NCBI GenBank assembly: GCA_902572155.1
Contig: CACGET010000021.1
Coordinates: 1-18,561 of the forward strand
Origin: an uncultured Pelagibacteraceae bacterium
Lineage (GTDB): Bacteria; Pseudomonadota; Alphaproteobacteria; Pelagibacterales; Pelagibacteraceae
Reading direction: 5' to 3'
Length of the DNA stretch: 18,561 nt
The position numbers and the translations under genes are program-made. Position 1 is the stretch's first letter, and every line of letters starts with the position of its first letter. Below the pieces are notes generated by a model. That model was not told where the DNA came from. It made no database searches and worked only from the letters and a program-made list of their open reading frames with translations. Of the stretch, positions 7,898-15,785 are shown one piece after another.

Positions 7898-9354
7898 TAA
7901 CAAATCGAAGCTTCAAAGATTTTAAGTTTCGGCACAGAAGCAAAAAAAATCAAATTATCTATACTTCAAAAAAAGTTAATAATGATGAAGAAGTAATAAA
8001 TCTCATTGATAATTTTCTAGTTGAAAAAAATAGTTTTATTTTTGAGTCAGTAGAAAAAGGTAAAATTAAAGGCAGATATACTATATTTGGAAAAAATCCT
8101 GATAAAATTTGGGAATTTAACAACAAAAACTCATATTTAGTTAAAGATAAAAAAAAAGTTAAATTAAAAGATAAGCCAAATGAATTAATAGAAAAGATAA
8201 TTGAAGAATTTAAATTTAAAACTCCAAAAAAATTACCAAAAATATGTTCTTTAATATCGGGATATTTTTCATATGACTCTATTAGATATATTGAAAAAAT
8301 ACCCAATAACTGCAAAAATGATCTTGATTTACCAGATGTTAGATTATTAAGACCTAGAACACTTGTAATTCACGATAATCTAAAAAAAGAAATTTTCTAC
8401 ATAATTAATATTTTTAACGATGAAAAAATTAATAATTATCAAAAAAAATATAATGATATAAATTCAGAGCTTTTTAAACTCTCAATACAATCCTCAATAA
8501 AAAACTTAAGTTATTCTAAAAAAAAAATTATTAAAGAAATTAAAGTTAAATCAAACACACCCAAAAATAAGTTTATTAATATGGTTAATAAAGCAAAAAA
8601 ATACATAAAATTAGGTGACATTTTTCAAGTTGTCTTGAGCCAAAGGTTTGAGGCAAAATTAACAAAAAAACCTATTGAAATTTATAAAAAATTGAGAATT
8701 ACGAACCCTTCACCTTTTATGTTCTTCTTTAATTTTAGTGACTTTCAAATAATTGGGGCTAGTCCTGAAATATTAGTAAGATTGAGAGACAACAAAATAA
8801 CTGTTAGACCAATAGCTGGAACTAGACCAAGAGGAAAAACCAATAAAGAAGACATTTATTATGAAAAAGATTTATTAAGAGATAAAAAGGAATTGTCTGA
8901 ACACTTAATGCTTTTAGATTTAGGTAGAAACGATGCAGGCAAAGTTTCTAAAATTAATTCAGTTAAAGTTACTGAGAGTTTTATTATCGAAAAATACTCT
9001 CATGTTATGCACATAGTTTCTAATGTCATAGGGGAATATAATAATAAATTTTCTAAATTTAAGTCTTTATTAGCAGGGTTTCCTGCGGGCACTGTATCAG
9101 GGGCTCCAAAAATTAGAGCAATGGAAATTATTGATGAGCTAGAAACAACACGAAGAAAAGTGTACGCAGGTGGTATTGGATACTTTGCAGCTAATGGAGA
9201 ATTTGATACGTGTATTGCTTTAAGAACAGCGGTTGCAAAAAATAAAAAATTTTATGTACAAGCAGGAGCAGGAATTGTAGCAGACAGTAAACCAATTAAA
9301 GAGTATGAGGAAACAGTTAATAAAGCTAAGGCTTTGATTAATGCTTTGAAATAA
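7894..9354 (+). CDS. trpE: Anthranilate synthase component I
   Basis: TrpE converts chorismate to anthranilate with ammonia delivered by TrpG, the first committed step of tryptophan synthesis. The 486-residue product has the N-terminal lobe with FESVEKGKIKGRYTIFG, the region of the tryptophan feedback site (LLES in many TrpE). The chorismate-binding domain contains GDIFQVVLSQRF, SPEILVR, RPIAGTRPRG, MLLDLGRNDAG, EKYSHVMHIVS and the AGTVSGAPKIRAMEIID block around 390-412. It is a stand-alone TrpE rather than a TrpE-TrpG fusion, because trpG follows as a separate gene. The ATG overlaps the ppiD-like stop (ATGA), and the stop overlaps the trpG start (TAATG). No leader peptide or attenuator precedes it. 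Confidence 0.96.
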   Translation: MITNRSFKDFKFRHRSKKNQIIYTSKKVNNDEEVINLIDNFLVEKNSFIFESVEKGKIKGRYTIFGKNPDKIWEFNNKNSYLVKDKKKVKLKDKPNELIEKIIEEFKFKTPKKLPKICSLISGYFSYDSIRYIEKIPNNCKNDLDLPDVRLLRPRTLVIHDNLKKEIFYIINIFNDEKINNYQKKYNDINSELFKLSIQSSIKNLSYSKKKIIKEIKVKSNTPKNKFINMVNKAKKYIKLGDIFQVVLSQRFEAKLTKKPIEIYKKLRITNPSPFMFFFNFSDFQIIGASPEILVRLRDNKITVRPIAGTRPRGKTNKEDIYYEKDLLRDKKELSEHLMLLDLGRNDAGKVSKINSVKVTESFIIEKYSHVMHIVSNVIGEYNNKFSKFKSLLAGFPAGTVSGAPKIRAMEIIDELETTRRKVYAGGIGYFAANGEFDTCIALRTAVAKNKKFYVQAGAGIVADSKPIKEYEETVNKAKALINALK

Positions 9355-9920
9355 TGAAAATATTATTAATTGATAATTATGATAGTTTTACATTTAATCT
9401 CTATCATTACATTTCTTCATTAAAAACAAAAGTAGAAGTAGTCAGAAATGATAAAATTACTTCAAAAGAAATTTTAAAAAATAGATATAATAAGATCGTA
9501 ATTTCTCCTGGACCAGGAAATCCAAATCAATCAGGAAATTGTCTAAATATTTTAAAAACTCTACATAAGGATATACCATTTCTTGGTGTTTGTTTGGGTC
9601 ATCAAATTATAGGTCAAGTTTTTGGCTCGAAAATTATACAAGCAAAAAAATTAATGCATGGAAAAACAAGTAAAATTAAATCTAGGAAAATTGGGATTTT
9701 AAAAAACCTTCCAAAAACTTTTGAAGCCACAAGATATCATAGTTTAATTATTGATAAAAAATCATTATCTAAAAATTTAGAAATTACTGCCGAAACTGAT
9801 GATGGATTAATTATGGGTGTTCAACATAAAAAATATAATATTCATGGTGTACAATTTCATCCAGAAAGTATTAAAACTAAATTAGGAATAAAAATATTAA
9901 AAAACTTTATTAATTATTAA
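9354..9920 (+). CDS. trpG: Anthranilate synthase component II (glutamine amidotransferase)
   Basis: This 188-residue class I glutamine amidotransferase supplies ammonia to TrpE. It shows LLIDNYDSFTFNL at the N-terminus, the oxyanion region SPGPGNP, nucleophile Cys80 in GVCLGHQ, and His169/Glu171 in QFHPES. The start shares one base with the trpE stop, so equimolar production by translational coupling is likely. In some bacteria the same subunit (PabA role) also serves aminodeoxychorismate synthase. Whether it does so here cannot be told from the window. trpD begins 3 bases after its stop. Confidence 0.96.
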   Translation: MKILLIDNYDSFTFNLYHYISSLKTKVEVVRNDKITSKEILKNRYNKIVISPGPGNPNQSGNCLNILKTLHKDIPFLGVCLGHQIIGQVFGSKIIQAKKLMHGKTSKIKSRKIGILKNLPKTFEATRYHSLIIDKKSLSKNLEITAETDDGLIMGVQHKKYNIHGVQFHPESIKTKLGIKILKNFINY

Positions 9921-9923
9921 TCA

Positions 9924-10916
9924 ATGAAACAAATTTTAGAAAAATTAAGAAAAAAGGAAAATTTAAATTTTGCAGAAAGTAAATCTGCTTTTGAATTGTT
10001 AATGACTGGAAAAGCTAACGAAGAAGAAATTTATAATTTTTTAACCCTGCTCTCTGAAAAAGGTGAAGTTTCAGATGAAATAGCTGGAGGTGTTTATGTC
10101 CTTAGAAAGAAATCAAAAAGAGTAAACGTTGCTAATTGTGTTGATACTTGTGGAACTGGTGGAGATGGTATGAATACATTAAATATTTCAACTGCTTCTG
10201 CTTTACTTTTAGCAAGTATGGGTACAAAAGTAGCTAAACATGGCAATAAAGCTGTATCATCAAAATGTGGTTCCGGAGATGTGCTAGAAGCTCTTAAAAT
10301 TAAAATAGATCTTGAGCCAACCGATATAGAAAAAGAGATAAATAATAATAACTTTGGTTTTATGTTTGCTCCTAATTTTCACAGTGCGATGAGATTTGTT
10401 GGTCCTGTTAGAAAGAAAATTGGCAAAAGAACTATTTTTAATATGATTGGTCCATTGAGTAATCCAGCTTTAGTTGACAGACAAGTTGTTGGTGTTTTTG
10501 ATAAAAAATTATTAAAGATATTTGCAAAAGGTCTTAGAAATTTGAATATTAAATTTGCATGGATTGTAAATAGCGAAGATGGTTTAGATGAGATATCCCC
10601 TTATGCAAATACAAATGTAATTCAATTAAAAGACGGTGATATATCTGAAATAACAATTGATCCAAAGTCTCTTAATGTTAATGCAGATAAATTAGGCAAT
10701 TTAATTGGTGATGATGCTAATTTTAATGCTAATAAAATGATTGAAATTTTTAAAGGTGAAGATAATGACTTTTCAAAAGCTGTTTGTTTAAATGCAGCAG
10801 CTGGATTAATAGTGAGTGAAAAATTGACAAACTTTTTAGATGCTTATAATTTTTCAAGAAAATTTATTTTATCTGGAAAACCCTACGCTCATTTACAAAA
10901 AATTCAAAATGTCTGA
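9924..10916 (+). CDS. trpD: Anthranilate phosphoribosyltransferase
   Basis: TrpD transfers phosphoribose from PRPP to anthranilate. The 330-residue product has an N-terminal helical domain, then the PRPP loop DTCGTGGDGMNTLNIST at about 74-90, KHGNKAVSSKCGSGDVLEALG-type contacts at about 105-123, FAPNFHSAMRFVGPVRKKIG, TIFNMIGPLSNP and the metal-binding acidic EDGLDEIS. Length and motif order match the family. The last 8 bases overlap the trpC start. The order trpE-trpG-trpD-trpC without trpF, trpB or trpA means those steps must be encoded elsewhere. Confidence 0.96.
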   Translation: MKQILEKLRKKENLNFAESKSAFELLMTGKANEEEIYNFLTLLSEKGEVSDEIAGGVYVLRKKSKRVNVANCVDTCGTGGDGMNTLNISTASALLLASMGTKVAKHGNKAVSSKCGSGDVLEALKIKIDLEPTDIEKEINNNNFGFMFAPNFHSAMRFVGPVRKKIGKRTIFNMIGPLSNPALVDRQVVGVFDKKLLKIFAKGLRNLNIKFAWIVNSEDGLDEISPYANTNVIQLKDGDISEITIDPKSLNVNADKLGNLIGDDANFNANKMIEIFKGEDNDFSKAVCLNAAAGLIVSEKLTNFLDAYNFSRKFILSGKPYAHLQKIQNV

Positions 10917-11700
10917 AAATATATTAAATAATATAATCAAAAAAAAAATTGAAAGAATAGATTTTTTAAAAAAATCAACTAACTTAAATTCTTTAAATAA
11001 AATTATAGATAAAAATAACACTTATGTTGATTTTAAAAAAATAATTGAAAATAATATATTACTAGACAAAATTTCAATAATAGCTGAAATTAAGAAAGCT
11101 AGTCCATCCGCTGGTGTAATTATAAATGATTACAATCCAGTTGAAATTGCAAAAGCTTATAATGAAAATAAAGTAACTTGTTTATCAGTCCTTACAGAAG
11201 AAGATTTTTTTTTAGGAAATTTAATTCATATCAGTAAAATTAAACAACAATTTAATTTACCAATTTTATGTAAGGATTTTTTTATTGATAAATTTCAAAT
11301 ACCATTAGCGAAAAGTTATGGAGCTGATGCTATTTTAATTATTCTTGCGGGTGTATCAGATGATTTGGCTCATGAATTATATGAAGAAGCATTAAGATAT
11401 AATATGTCTGTAATTGTTGAAGTACACACTTTAGAAGAAGCAGAGAAAGCTTTAAATTTTAAAGATGCTTTGATTGGAATTAATAATAGAAACTTAAAAA
11501 CACTAAAGACTGATATAAATACAACCTACGATATTCATAGTGTACTCACTAAACACAAAGGACCTTTAATTTCTGAAAGTGGAATTAAAACAAAAGATGA
11601 ACTTTTAGATTTAAAAAATAAAACCTCTATTAAAACTTTTTTAATTGGTGAATCACTTTTAAAAAATATCTCAGAAAATTCTATTTTTTCAGTTTTATAG
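10909..11700 (+). CDS. trpC: Indole-3-glycerol-phosphate synthase
   Basis: TrpC closes the indole ring from CdRP. The 263-residue single-domain enzyme (no TrpF fusion) has IIAEIKKASPSAG with the catalytic Glu and Lys, LCKDFFIDKFQI with the second catalytic Lys, VEVHTLEEAEKAL, IGINNRNLKTL and ISESGI. The ATG at 10909 (protein MSENILNNII) is chosen over an in-frame ATG at 10840. The latter would add 23 residues unrelated to the family, all lying inside trpD. The chosen start overlaps trpD by 8 bases. An 88-base gap with LexA sites follows, and I see no convincing terminator in it. Confidence 0.95.
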   Translation: MSENILNNIIKKKIERIDFLKKSTNLNSLNKIIDKNNTYVDFKKIIENNILLDKISIIAEIKKASPSAGVIINDYNPVEIAKAYNENKVTCLSVLTEEDFFLGNLIHISKIKQQFNLPILCKDFFIDKFQIPLAKSYGADAILIILAGVSDDLAHELYEEALRYNMSVIVEVHTLEEAEKALNFKDALIGINNRNLKTLKTDINTTYDIHSVLTKHKGPLISESGIKTKDELLDLKNKTSIKTFLIGESLLKNISENSIFSVL

Positions 11701-11749
11701 TAAATAAACCCCTATTTTACTTACTTATTTAACTATTGTTTCTTTATAA

Positions 11750-11764
11750 GAACTTTTATAGAAC
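11750..11764. promoter_or_regulatory. LexA box (SOS operator), perfect alphaproteobacterial form
   Basis: The sequence GAACTTTTATAGAAC matches exactly the alphaproteobacterial LexA operator, a direct repeat GAAC-N7-GAAC (GTTC-N7-GTTC on the other strand). It ends 24 bases before the lexA ATG, in the only sizeable gap of this operon, as expected for LexA autoregulation. A second, one-mismatch copy follows in opposite orientation. Confidence 0.85.
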
Positions 11765-11771
11765 ATTGTTT

Positions 11772-11786
11772 GTACGATATTTGTTC
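11772..11786. promoter_or_regulatory. Second LexA box, one mismatch, next to the lexA start codon
   Basis: GTACGATATTTGTTC fits GTTC-N7-GTTC with one mismatch in the first half-site (GTAC for GTTC). It ends two bases before the lexA ATG, so bound repressor would cover the translation start region and probably the transcription start. Spacing and location support a true site. The mismatch makes it weaker evidence than the upstream box. Confidence 0.6.
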
Positions 11787-11788
11787 TT

Positions 11789-12466
11789 ATGCTTACAAAA
11801 AAACAAAAAAACCTGCTTTTATTTATCAACAAGAAGTTGAGAAGTTCTGGTGTTTCACCTTCTTACGAGGAAATGAAGCAATCTCTTAGTTTAAAGTCTA
11901 AATCTGGAATACATAGATTAATTAGCGCTTTAGAGGAGAGAGGGTTTATTAAAAGATTAGCTCACAAAGCAAGAGCTTTAGAGGTTATAAAATTACCAGA
12001 AACAGCCTCAGCAAATGATATTTACAATAGTTTTTCACCGAGTGTAATTAAAGGTGGTTTAGATGAAGTTAATATTAACTCTGATGAAATGGAAGTACCT
12101 GTTCTTGGAAAAATAGCTGCTGGTACACCAGTTGAAGCTATACAAAATGAAGTATCAAGAATTCCTCTGCCTAGTAATCTAGAAAAAAATGGAGATTACT
12201 TTGGGTTAAAAGTTCAGGGAGACTCTATGATCGAAGCTGGTATCAATGAAGGTGATACTGTAATAATAAAAAGAACAGATACTGCTGATAATGGAAAAAT
12301 TGTTGTAGCTTTAATAGATGAGCATGAAGCAATGCTTAAGAGAATTCGTAAAAAAGGTAAAGTAGTTGCACTTGAGAGTGCAAATAGAAACTACGAAACT
12401 AAGATTTTTGGACCTGATAGAGTAAAAGTTCAAGGAGTTTTGGTATCTTTATATAGAAACTTTTAA
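11789..12466 (+). CDS. lexA: SOS response repressor LexA
   Basis: LexA represses DNA-damage genes and cleaves itself when stimulated by RecA filaments. The 225-residue product has the N-terminal winged helix (about 1-65: LTKKQKNLLLFI, SPSYEEMK, LKSKSGIHRLISALEERGFI) and a linker. The S24 peptidase domain follows, with the cleavage site Ala111-Gly112 (KIAAGTP), nucleophile Ser146 (QGDSM) and general base Lys184 (AMLKR). All autoproteolysis residues are in place, so SOS control should be functional. Two operator-like sites lie just upstream. gltX starts 22 bases after the stop without an obvious terminator, so read-through is likely. Confidence 0.97.
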   Translation: MLTKKQKNLLLFINKKLRSSGVSPSYEEMKQSLSLKSKSGIHRLISALEERGFIKRLAHKARALEVIKLPETASANDIYNSFSPSVIKGGLDEVNINSDEMEVPVLGKIAAGTPVEAIQNEVSRIPLPSNLEKNGDYFGLKVQGDSMIEAGINEGDTVIIKRTDTADNGKIVVALIDEHEAMLKRIRKKGKVVALESANRNYETKIFGPDRVKVQGVLVSLYRNF

Positions 12467-12488
12467 AAAAATAGTCTAAATATCACTG

Positions 12489-13889
12489 ATGTCAAATGTA
12501 GCAACTAGATTTGCTCCCTCACCTACTGGAGCTCTTCATATTGGTGGTGTAAGAACAGCACTGTTTAATTGGTTATTTTCTAAAAACCAAAATGGAACAT
12601 TTCACCTTAGAATTGAAGATACAGACAAAGAAAGATCTAAGAATGAGCATAAAATTCAAATTATTAAATCTCTAAAATGGATTGGTATAGAGTATGATGG
12701 TGAAGAATATATTCAATCATCTAAAATTAAAGATCACATAGATGTTGTAAATGAATTATTAAAAAATGGTAATGCTTATAAGTGTTATTGTTCTAACGAA
12801 GAAATTGAAGAACAAAAAAAAAGAGCTAGGCAAAAAAAACTTCCATACATTTATAATGGAAAATGGAGAAACATACCAGAGACTGAAGCGCCTAAAGACA
12901 TAAAGCCAGTAATAAGATTTAAAAGCAATTTAGAAGGATCAACAATATTAAAAGATTTAGTCCAAGGTGAAGTTGAAATTGACAATAATACGATCGAAGA
13001 TTTCATAATTTTAAGAAATGATGGTACACCAACATATAATTTATCTGCTACAGTCGATGATCACCAAATGAATATGACACACATTATTAGGGGAGATGAT
13101 CATAAGATTAATACATTTAAACAAATTCAAATTTATATTGCTATGGGGTGGAAAATGCCAAAATTTGCTCACATCCCATTAATACACACAATTGAAGGAA
13201 AAAAATTATCTAAAAGAGATAATGCTTCAACATTAGAGGATTATGCGAAGATAGGAATTATGCCAAATGCACTAAGAAATTACTTATTAAGATTAGGTTG
13301 GTCCTATCAAGATAAAGAAATATTTACTTTAGAGGAAAGTATTAAATATTTTAATCTTGAAGGGATTGGAAAATCACCTTCAAAACTAGATATGAGCCGT
13401 ATTTTATCAATAAACGAACACTATATCAAAACAATTGATGAAAACGAACTGTACAAATACTTTGTAGAATATTGTGAGACTTACAAAGAAAAAATCAAAA
13501 TTGAAAAAGAAGAAAAAATAAAAAAATCATTATCTTTTTTAAAAAATAAAGCAAAAACATTAGAAGATATATTTAACAATTCAAAATATATAATTCTAGA
13601 TGATATTAGTTTTAATAAAGATGATTTGAAATTAATTGATGATAAAGCAAAAAAAATTATACAAGAATTTTTAATTGCAATTACAGCTTTAGATAATTTA
13701 AGTAGAGAAATATTAGAACCAATTATAAATAGTTTAATCAAAAAAAATGAAACTAATTTTAAAGGTGTTGGGCAGCCATTAAGAGTAATTTTAACAGGAT
13801 CTAAGTTTGGACCTGGCTTATATGATATTTTAATTTCTTTAGGTAAAGATGAAGTTAAAAAAAGGCTAGGAACTAAGATAATCAGATAG
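12489..13889 (+). CDS. gltX: Glutamate-tRNA ligase
   Basis: GltX charges tRNA-Glu (and in non-discriminating forms tRNA-Gln) with glutamate. The 466-residue class I synthetase begins TRFAPSPTGALHIGG, with the HIGH-type motif at about 17-20. It has RIEDTDKERS, the substrate loop SATVDDHQMNMTHIIRGDDH and the KMSKS-type KLSKR at 239-243. A helical anticodon-binding domain follows and ends in GVGQPLRVILTGSKFGPGL. Whether it is discriminating cannot be decided here. It sits 22 bases after lexA. Its last 24 bases overlap the convergent lpxB gene. Confidence 0.97.
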   Translation: MSNVATRFAPSPTGALHIGGVRTALFNWLFSKNQNGTFHLRIEDTDKERSKNEHKIQIIKSLKWIGIEYDGEEYIQSSKIKDHIDVVNELLKNGNAYKCYCSNEEIEEQKKRARQKKLPYIYNGKWRNIPETEAPKDIKPVIRFKSNLEGSTILKDLVQGEVEIDNNTIEDFIILRNDGTPTYNLSATVDDHQMNMTHIIRGDDHKINTFKQIQIYIAMGWKMPKFAHIPLIHTIEGKKLSKRDNASTLEDYAKIGIMPNALRNYLLRLGWSYQDKEIFTLEESIKYFNLEGIGKSPSKLDMSRILSINEHYIKTIDENELYKYFVEYCETYKEKIKIEKEEKIKKSLSFLKNKAKTLEDIFNNSKYIILDDISFNKDDLKLIDDKAKKIIQEFLIAITALDNLSREILEPIINSLIKKNETNFKGVGQPLRVILTGSKFGPGLYDILISLGKDEVKKRLGTKIIR

Positions 13890-15002
13890 CACAACTAAAG
13901 ACTCATCTGATGATAAAGTTTTTGATCTAATACCCTCTAAAGTTTTATTACATTCGTTTAGTTGTTGTTTGATAAGTTCAGGATGTTTTAAAAAATAAAT
14001 TACAGTTTTATAAATTTCTTCTGCATTACAATCCTTTTGAAGAAGTTCAGGAATAACCTCTCGATTGTTAATAATATTAATTATATTTGCAAATTTAACA
14101 TTTACCATTAACTTAAATATCATAAAATTTATAAAGCTTAATTTATAAATAATTATAGATGGTATTTTTGCATTGCAAATTTGTAAAGAAACAGTCCCTG
14201 ACTTAGAGACAGCAAAAATTGATTTTGATAAAATTTCTGATTTAATATTTTCGTCAGATATAACATCAATATTTTGAATATTTTTTTTTTTTATAGTATT
14301 AAGAACCGAATTTTTATTATCATCAGTAGCATGAAAATAAAAAAAAAAATCTTTATGCTGTTTATTCATTAGTTCAATAAAACTTATTAAAATTGGTAAC
14401 AAAATTTGAGTTTCAGATTTTCTACTACCAGGGAATAAGGATATAATTTTTTTGTTTTTTGGTATTAAATTATCAATTTTAGTTTTATTATTTTTCTTAA
14501 TTTCAATTAATGGGTGTCCTACAAAAGTATTTTTTATATTTTCTTTATCAAAATATTTTTTTTCAAAGTTAAAAAGTAGCAACATATGATCGATAAACTT
14601 TTTAATTTTCTTGACTCTATTTTTTCTCCAAATCCATACTTGGGGTGCTACATAATGAATTGTTTTAATATTGTTATTTATATTTTTTACTTTTTCAGCA
14701 ACTCTTAATGTAAAATCAGGACTGTCTACACTAAATAGAATATCTGGGCTAAATTTTATTATTTCTTTAACTGTTTGATTAATTTTTCTTCTAATCTTAA
14801 AAATATTCATAATTACACTAGTAAATCCTAAGTAGGTTATATCTTCTAAATTAAAAATTGAATTAATCCCTAATTTTTTTAAATTAGATCCACCTACTGA
14901 TAAATATTCAACTTCTTGATTTGAAGATTTAAGTTTAGAAATGACTGAGGAAGCCAACTTATCACCTGAAGGTTCACCCGTTAAAATAAATATTTTTTTC
15001 AT
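13866..15002 (-). CDS. lpxB: Lipid-A-disaccharide synthase
   Basis: LpxB joins lipid X to UDP-2,3-diacylglucosamine, forming the lipid A disaccharide at the inner membrane surface. The 378-residue GT-B-type product starts with ILTGEPSGD and contains EVEYLSVGGSNLKKLG, SVDSPDFTLRVA, HYVAPQVWIWRKNRVKK, FVGHPLIE, LFPGSRKSE and the C-terminal AVSKSGTVSLQ block, all typical of LpxB. The ATG at 15002 overlaps the lpxI stop (ATGA). Two long homopolymers inside the gene, a T12 run at 14281-14292 and an A11 run at 14339-14349, leave the frame intact. The 3' end overlaps gltX by 24 bases on the opposite strand. Confidence 0.96.
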   Translation of the reverse strand: MKKIFILTGEPSGDKLASSVISKLKSSNQEVEYLSVGGSNLKKLGINSIFNLEDITYLGFTSVIMNIFKIRRKINQTVKEIIKFSPDILFSVDSPDFTLRVAEKVKNINNNIKTIHYVAPQVWIWRKNRVKKIKKFIDHMLLLFNFEKKYFDKENIKNTFVGHPLIEIKKNNKTKIDNLIPKNKKIISLFPGSRKSETQILLPILISFIELMNKQHKDFFFYFHATDDNKNSVLNTIKKKNIQNIDVISDENIKSEILSKSIFAVSKSGTVSLQICNAKIPSIIIYKLSFINFMIFKLMVNVKFANIINIINNREVIPELLQKDCNAEEIYKTVIYFLKHPELIKQQLNECNKTLEGIRSKTLSSDESLVVLSDYLSS

Positions 15003-15785
15003 ACTACTTTGATAAATATATTATTTTTGTTTGCGAATTGTATGCATTTGTTTTCGTCTATTACTATATTTTTTTTTGATTTTAAAACGATTCCCTTCAA
15101 ACCGTTTTTTTTACAATCTATTAATGTCTGCAGGCCAATTGTTGGTAAATCTATTCTTAAGTCTTGTTTTTTTTTAGGAAATTTAATCAATACACCTTGG
15201 GTATTCTTCTTTAGATTTGAAAGCATTTTTTTTGTACCTTCTCTTCCTTCTTTTGCAATTATTTTACTACCTTTTACAATTAAAGCTTGAACATGATCTA
15301 AATCATTGAGTTTATTAAAATATTTAATTCCTTTTTTAATTGATACTAAATCATTTTTATTTGGCTTTAGCTTAGTATAATTTTTTGATTTTAAAGCTAA
15401 TTCAGGATTAAAATAGATTGAGCTGATAACCTTTATTCCTTCATTTTTTAATAATCCAATAATTGACTTAATTATTGCAGCATCACCTTTTTTTTGCAGC
15501 CTTAATTAGCTTGGGCATATAAAAAATGCCTTTATAATCTAATCTTAAAGAAGAAAATTTTGGTTTAGCAATTTTACCAGCAAAGAGAACTTTTTTTGAT
15601 TTTTTTTCCTTTATTAAATCTATTATTTTACCAAATTTTCCAATGCTTATACGATATGAACACTTAAAATTTCTAAACTTATTATCCTTTGTAAAATCAA
15701 TAATTATAAATTTTTTTTTAATTTTTTTAAGTTTTGATATAATAATGTTTGGAAAATCAAAGTCTCCTAAAATTAATGTGATCAT
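14999..15785 (-). pseudogene. lpxI: UDP-2,3-diacylglucosamine pyrophosphatase LpxI, frame broken by one base at a poly-A run (possibly still expressed)
   Basis: LpxI hydrolyses UDP-2,3-diacylglucosamine to lipid X between LpxA/LpxD and LpxB, and replaces LpxH in many alphaproteobacteria. The first 100 residues from ATG 15785 read LILGDFDFPNIII...ISIGKFGKIIDLI...LFAGKIAKPKF, then hit TGA at 15485-15483. From 15487 another frame continues without a stop to 14999: GDAAIIKSIIGLLKNEGIKV, HVQALIVKGS, IIAKEGREGTKKML, KKKQDLRIDLPTIGLQT. These are the expected LpxI middle and C-terminus. Dropping one A from the run at 15488-15495 joins the two parts into 261 residues, close to family length. The start overlaps the oxygenase gene (TAATG) and the end overlaps lpxB (ATGA). 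It may be a sequencing error, a recent mutation, or a site rescued by slippage. Confidence 0.88.
15488..15495 (-). other. Eight-adenine run at the lpxI frame break (possible slippage site)
   Basis: On the coding strand the run reads GC-AAAAAAAA-GGTGAT. In the upstream frame it gives Ala-Lys-Lys-Arg-stop. Seven adenines would give Ala-Lys-Lys-Gly-Asp-Ala-Ala and continue through the conserved LpxI C-terminus. A -1 ribosomal shift does not help: it leads to AAG GTG ATG CTG CAA TAA. Only +1 ribosomal movement, loss of one A, or gain of two A during transcription restores the frame. Confidence 0.7.

Noticed and set aside
7959..8315. Minus-strand open frame of 118 codons inside trpE
   Set aside because: It is a shadow of a strongly supported gene. 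Its Leu/Phe/Ser-rich composition is what complemented AAA/AAT/ATT codons produce.
10840..10908. Longer trpC start at 10840
   Set aside because: The extra 23 residues lie wholly within trpD and do not resemble TrpC N-termini. The ATG at 10909 gives normal length and an 8-base overlap.
11701..11731. TAAATAA...TTATTTA after trpC as a terminator
   Set aside because: The stem consists only of A-T pairs with a 17-base loop and is not followed by a T-run; common by chance in this composition.
13481..13894. Minus-strand open frame of 137 codons opposite the gltX 3' end
   Set aside because: It overlaps gltX and the lpxB end, lacks any recognisable motif, and has composition typical of antisense frames here.
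13881..13911. Inverted repeat ATCAGAT...ATCTGAT at the gltX/lpxB junction as a bidirectional terminator
   Set aside because: Seven base pairs with a 17-base loop, AT-rich, no proper U-run on either side, and lying inside coding sequence. Too weak to call.
15009..15290. Plus-strand open frame of 93 codons opposite lpxI
   Set aside because: It is antisense to the LpxI C-terminus, hydrophobic as expected from the complement of Lys/Asn/Ile codons, and matches no family I know.
15483..15785. Treating the 100-residue LpxI N-terminal fragment as a separate small gene
   Set aside because: The motif order continues without a gap in the downstream frame. The two pieces are one family member split at a homopolymer.
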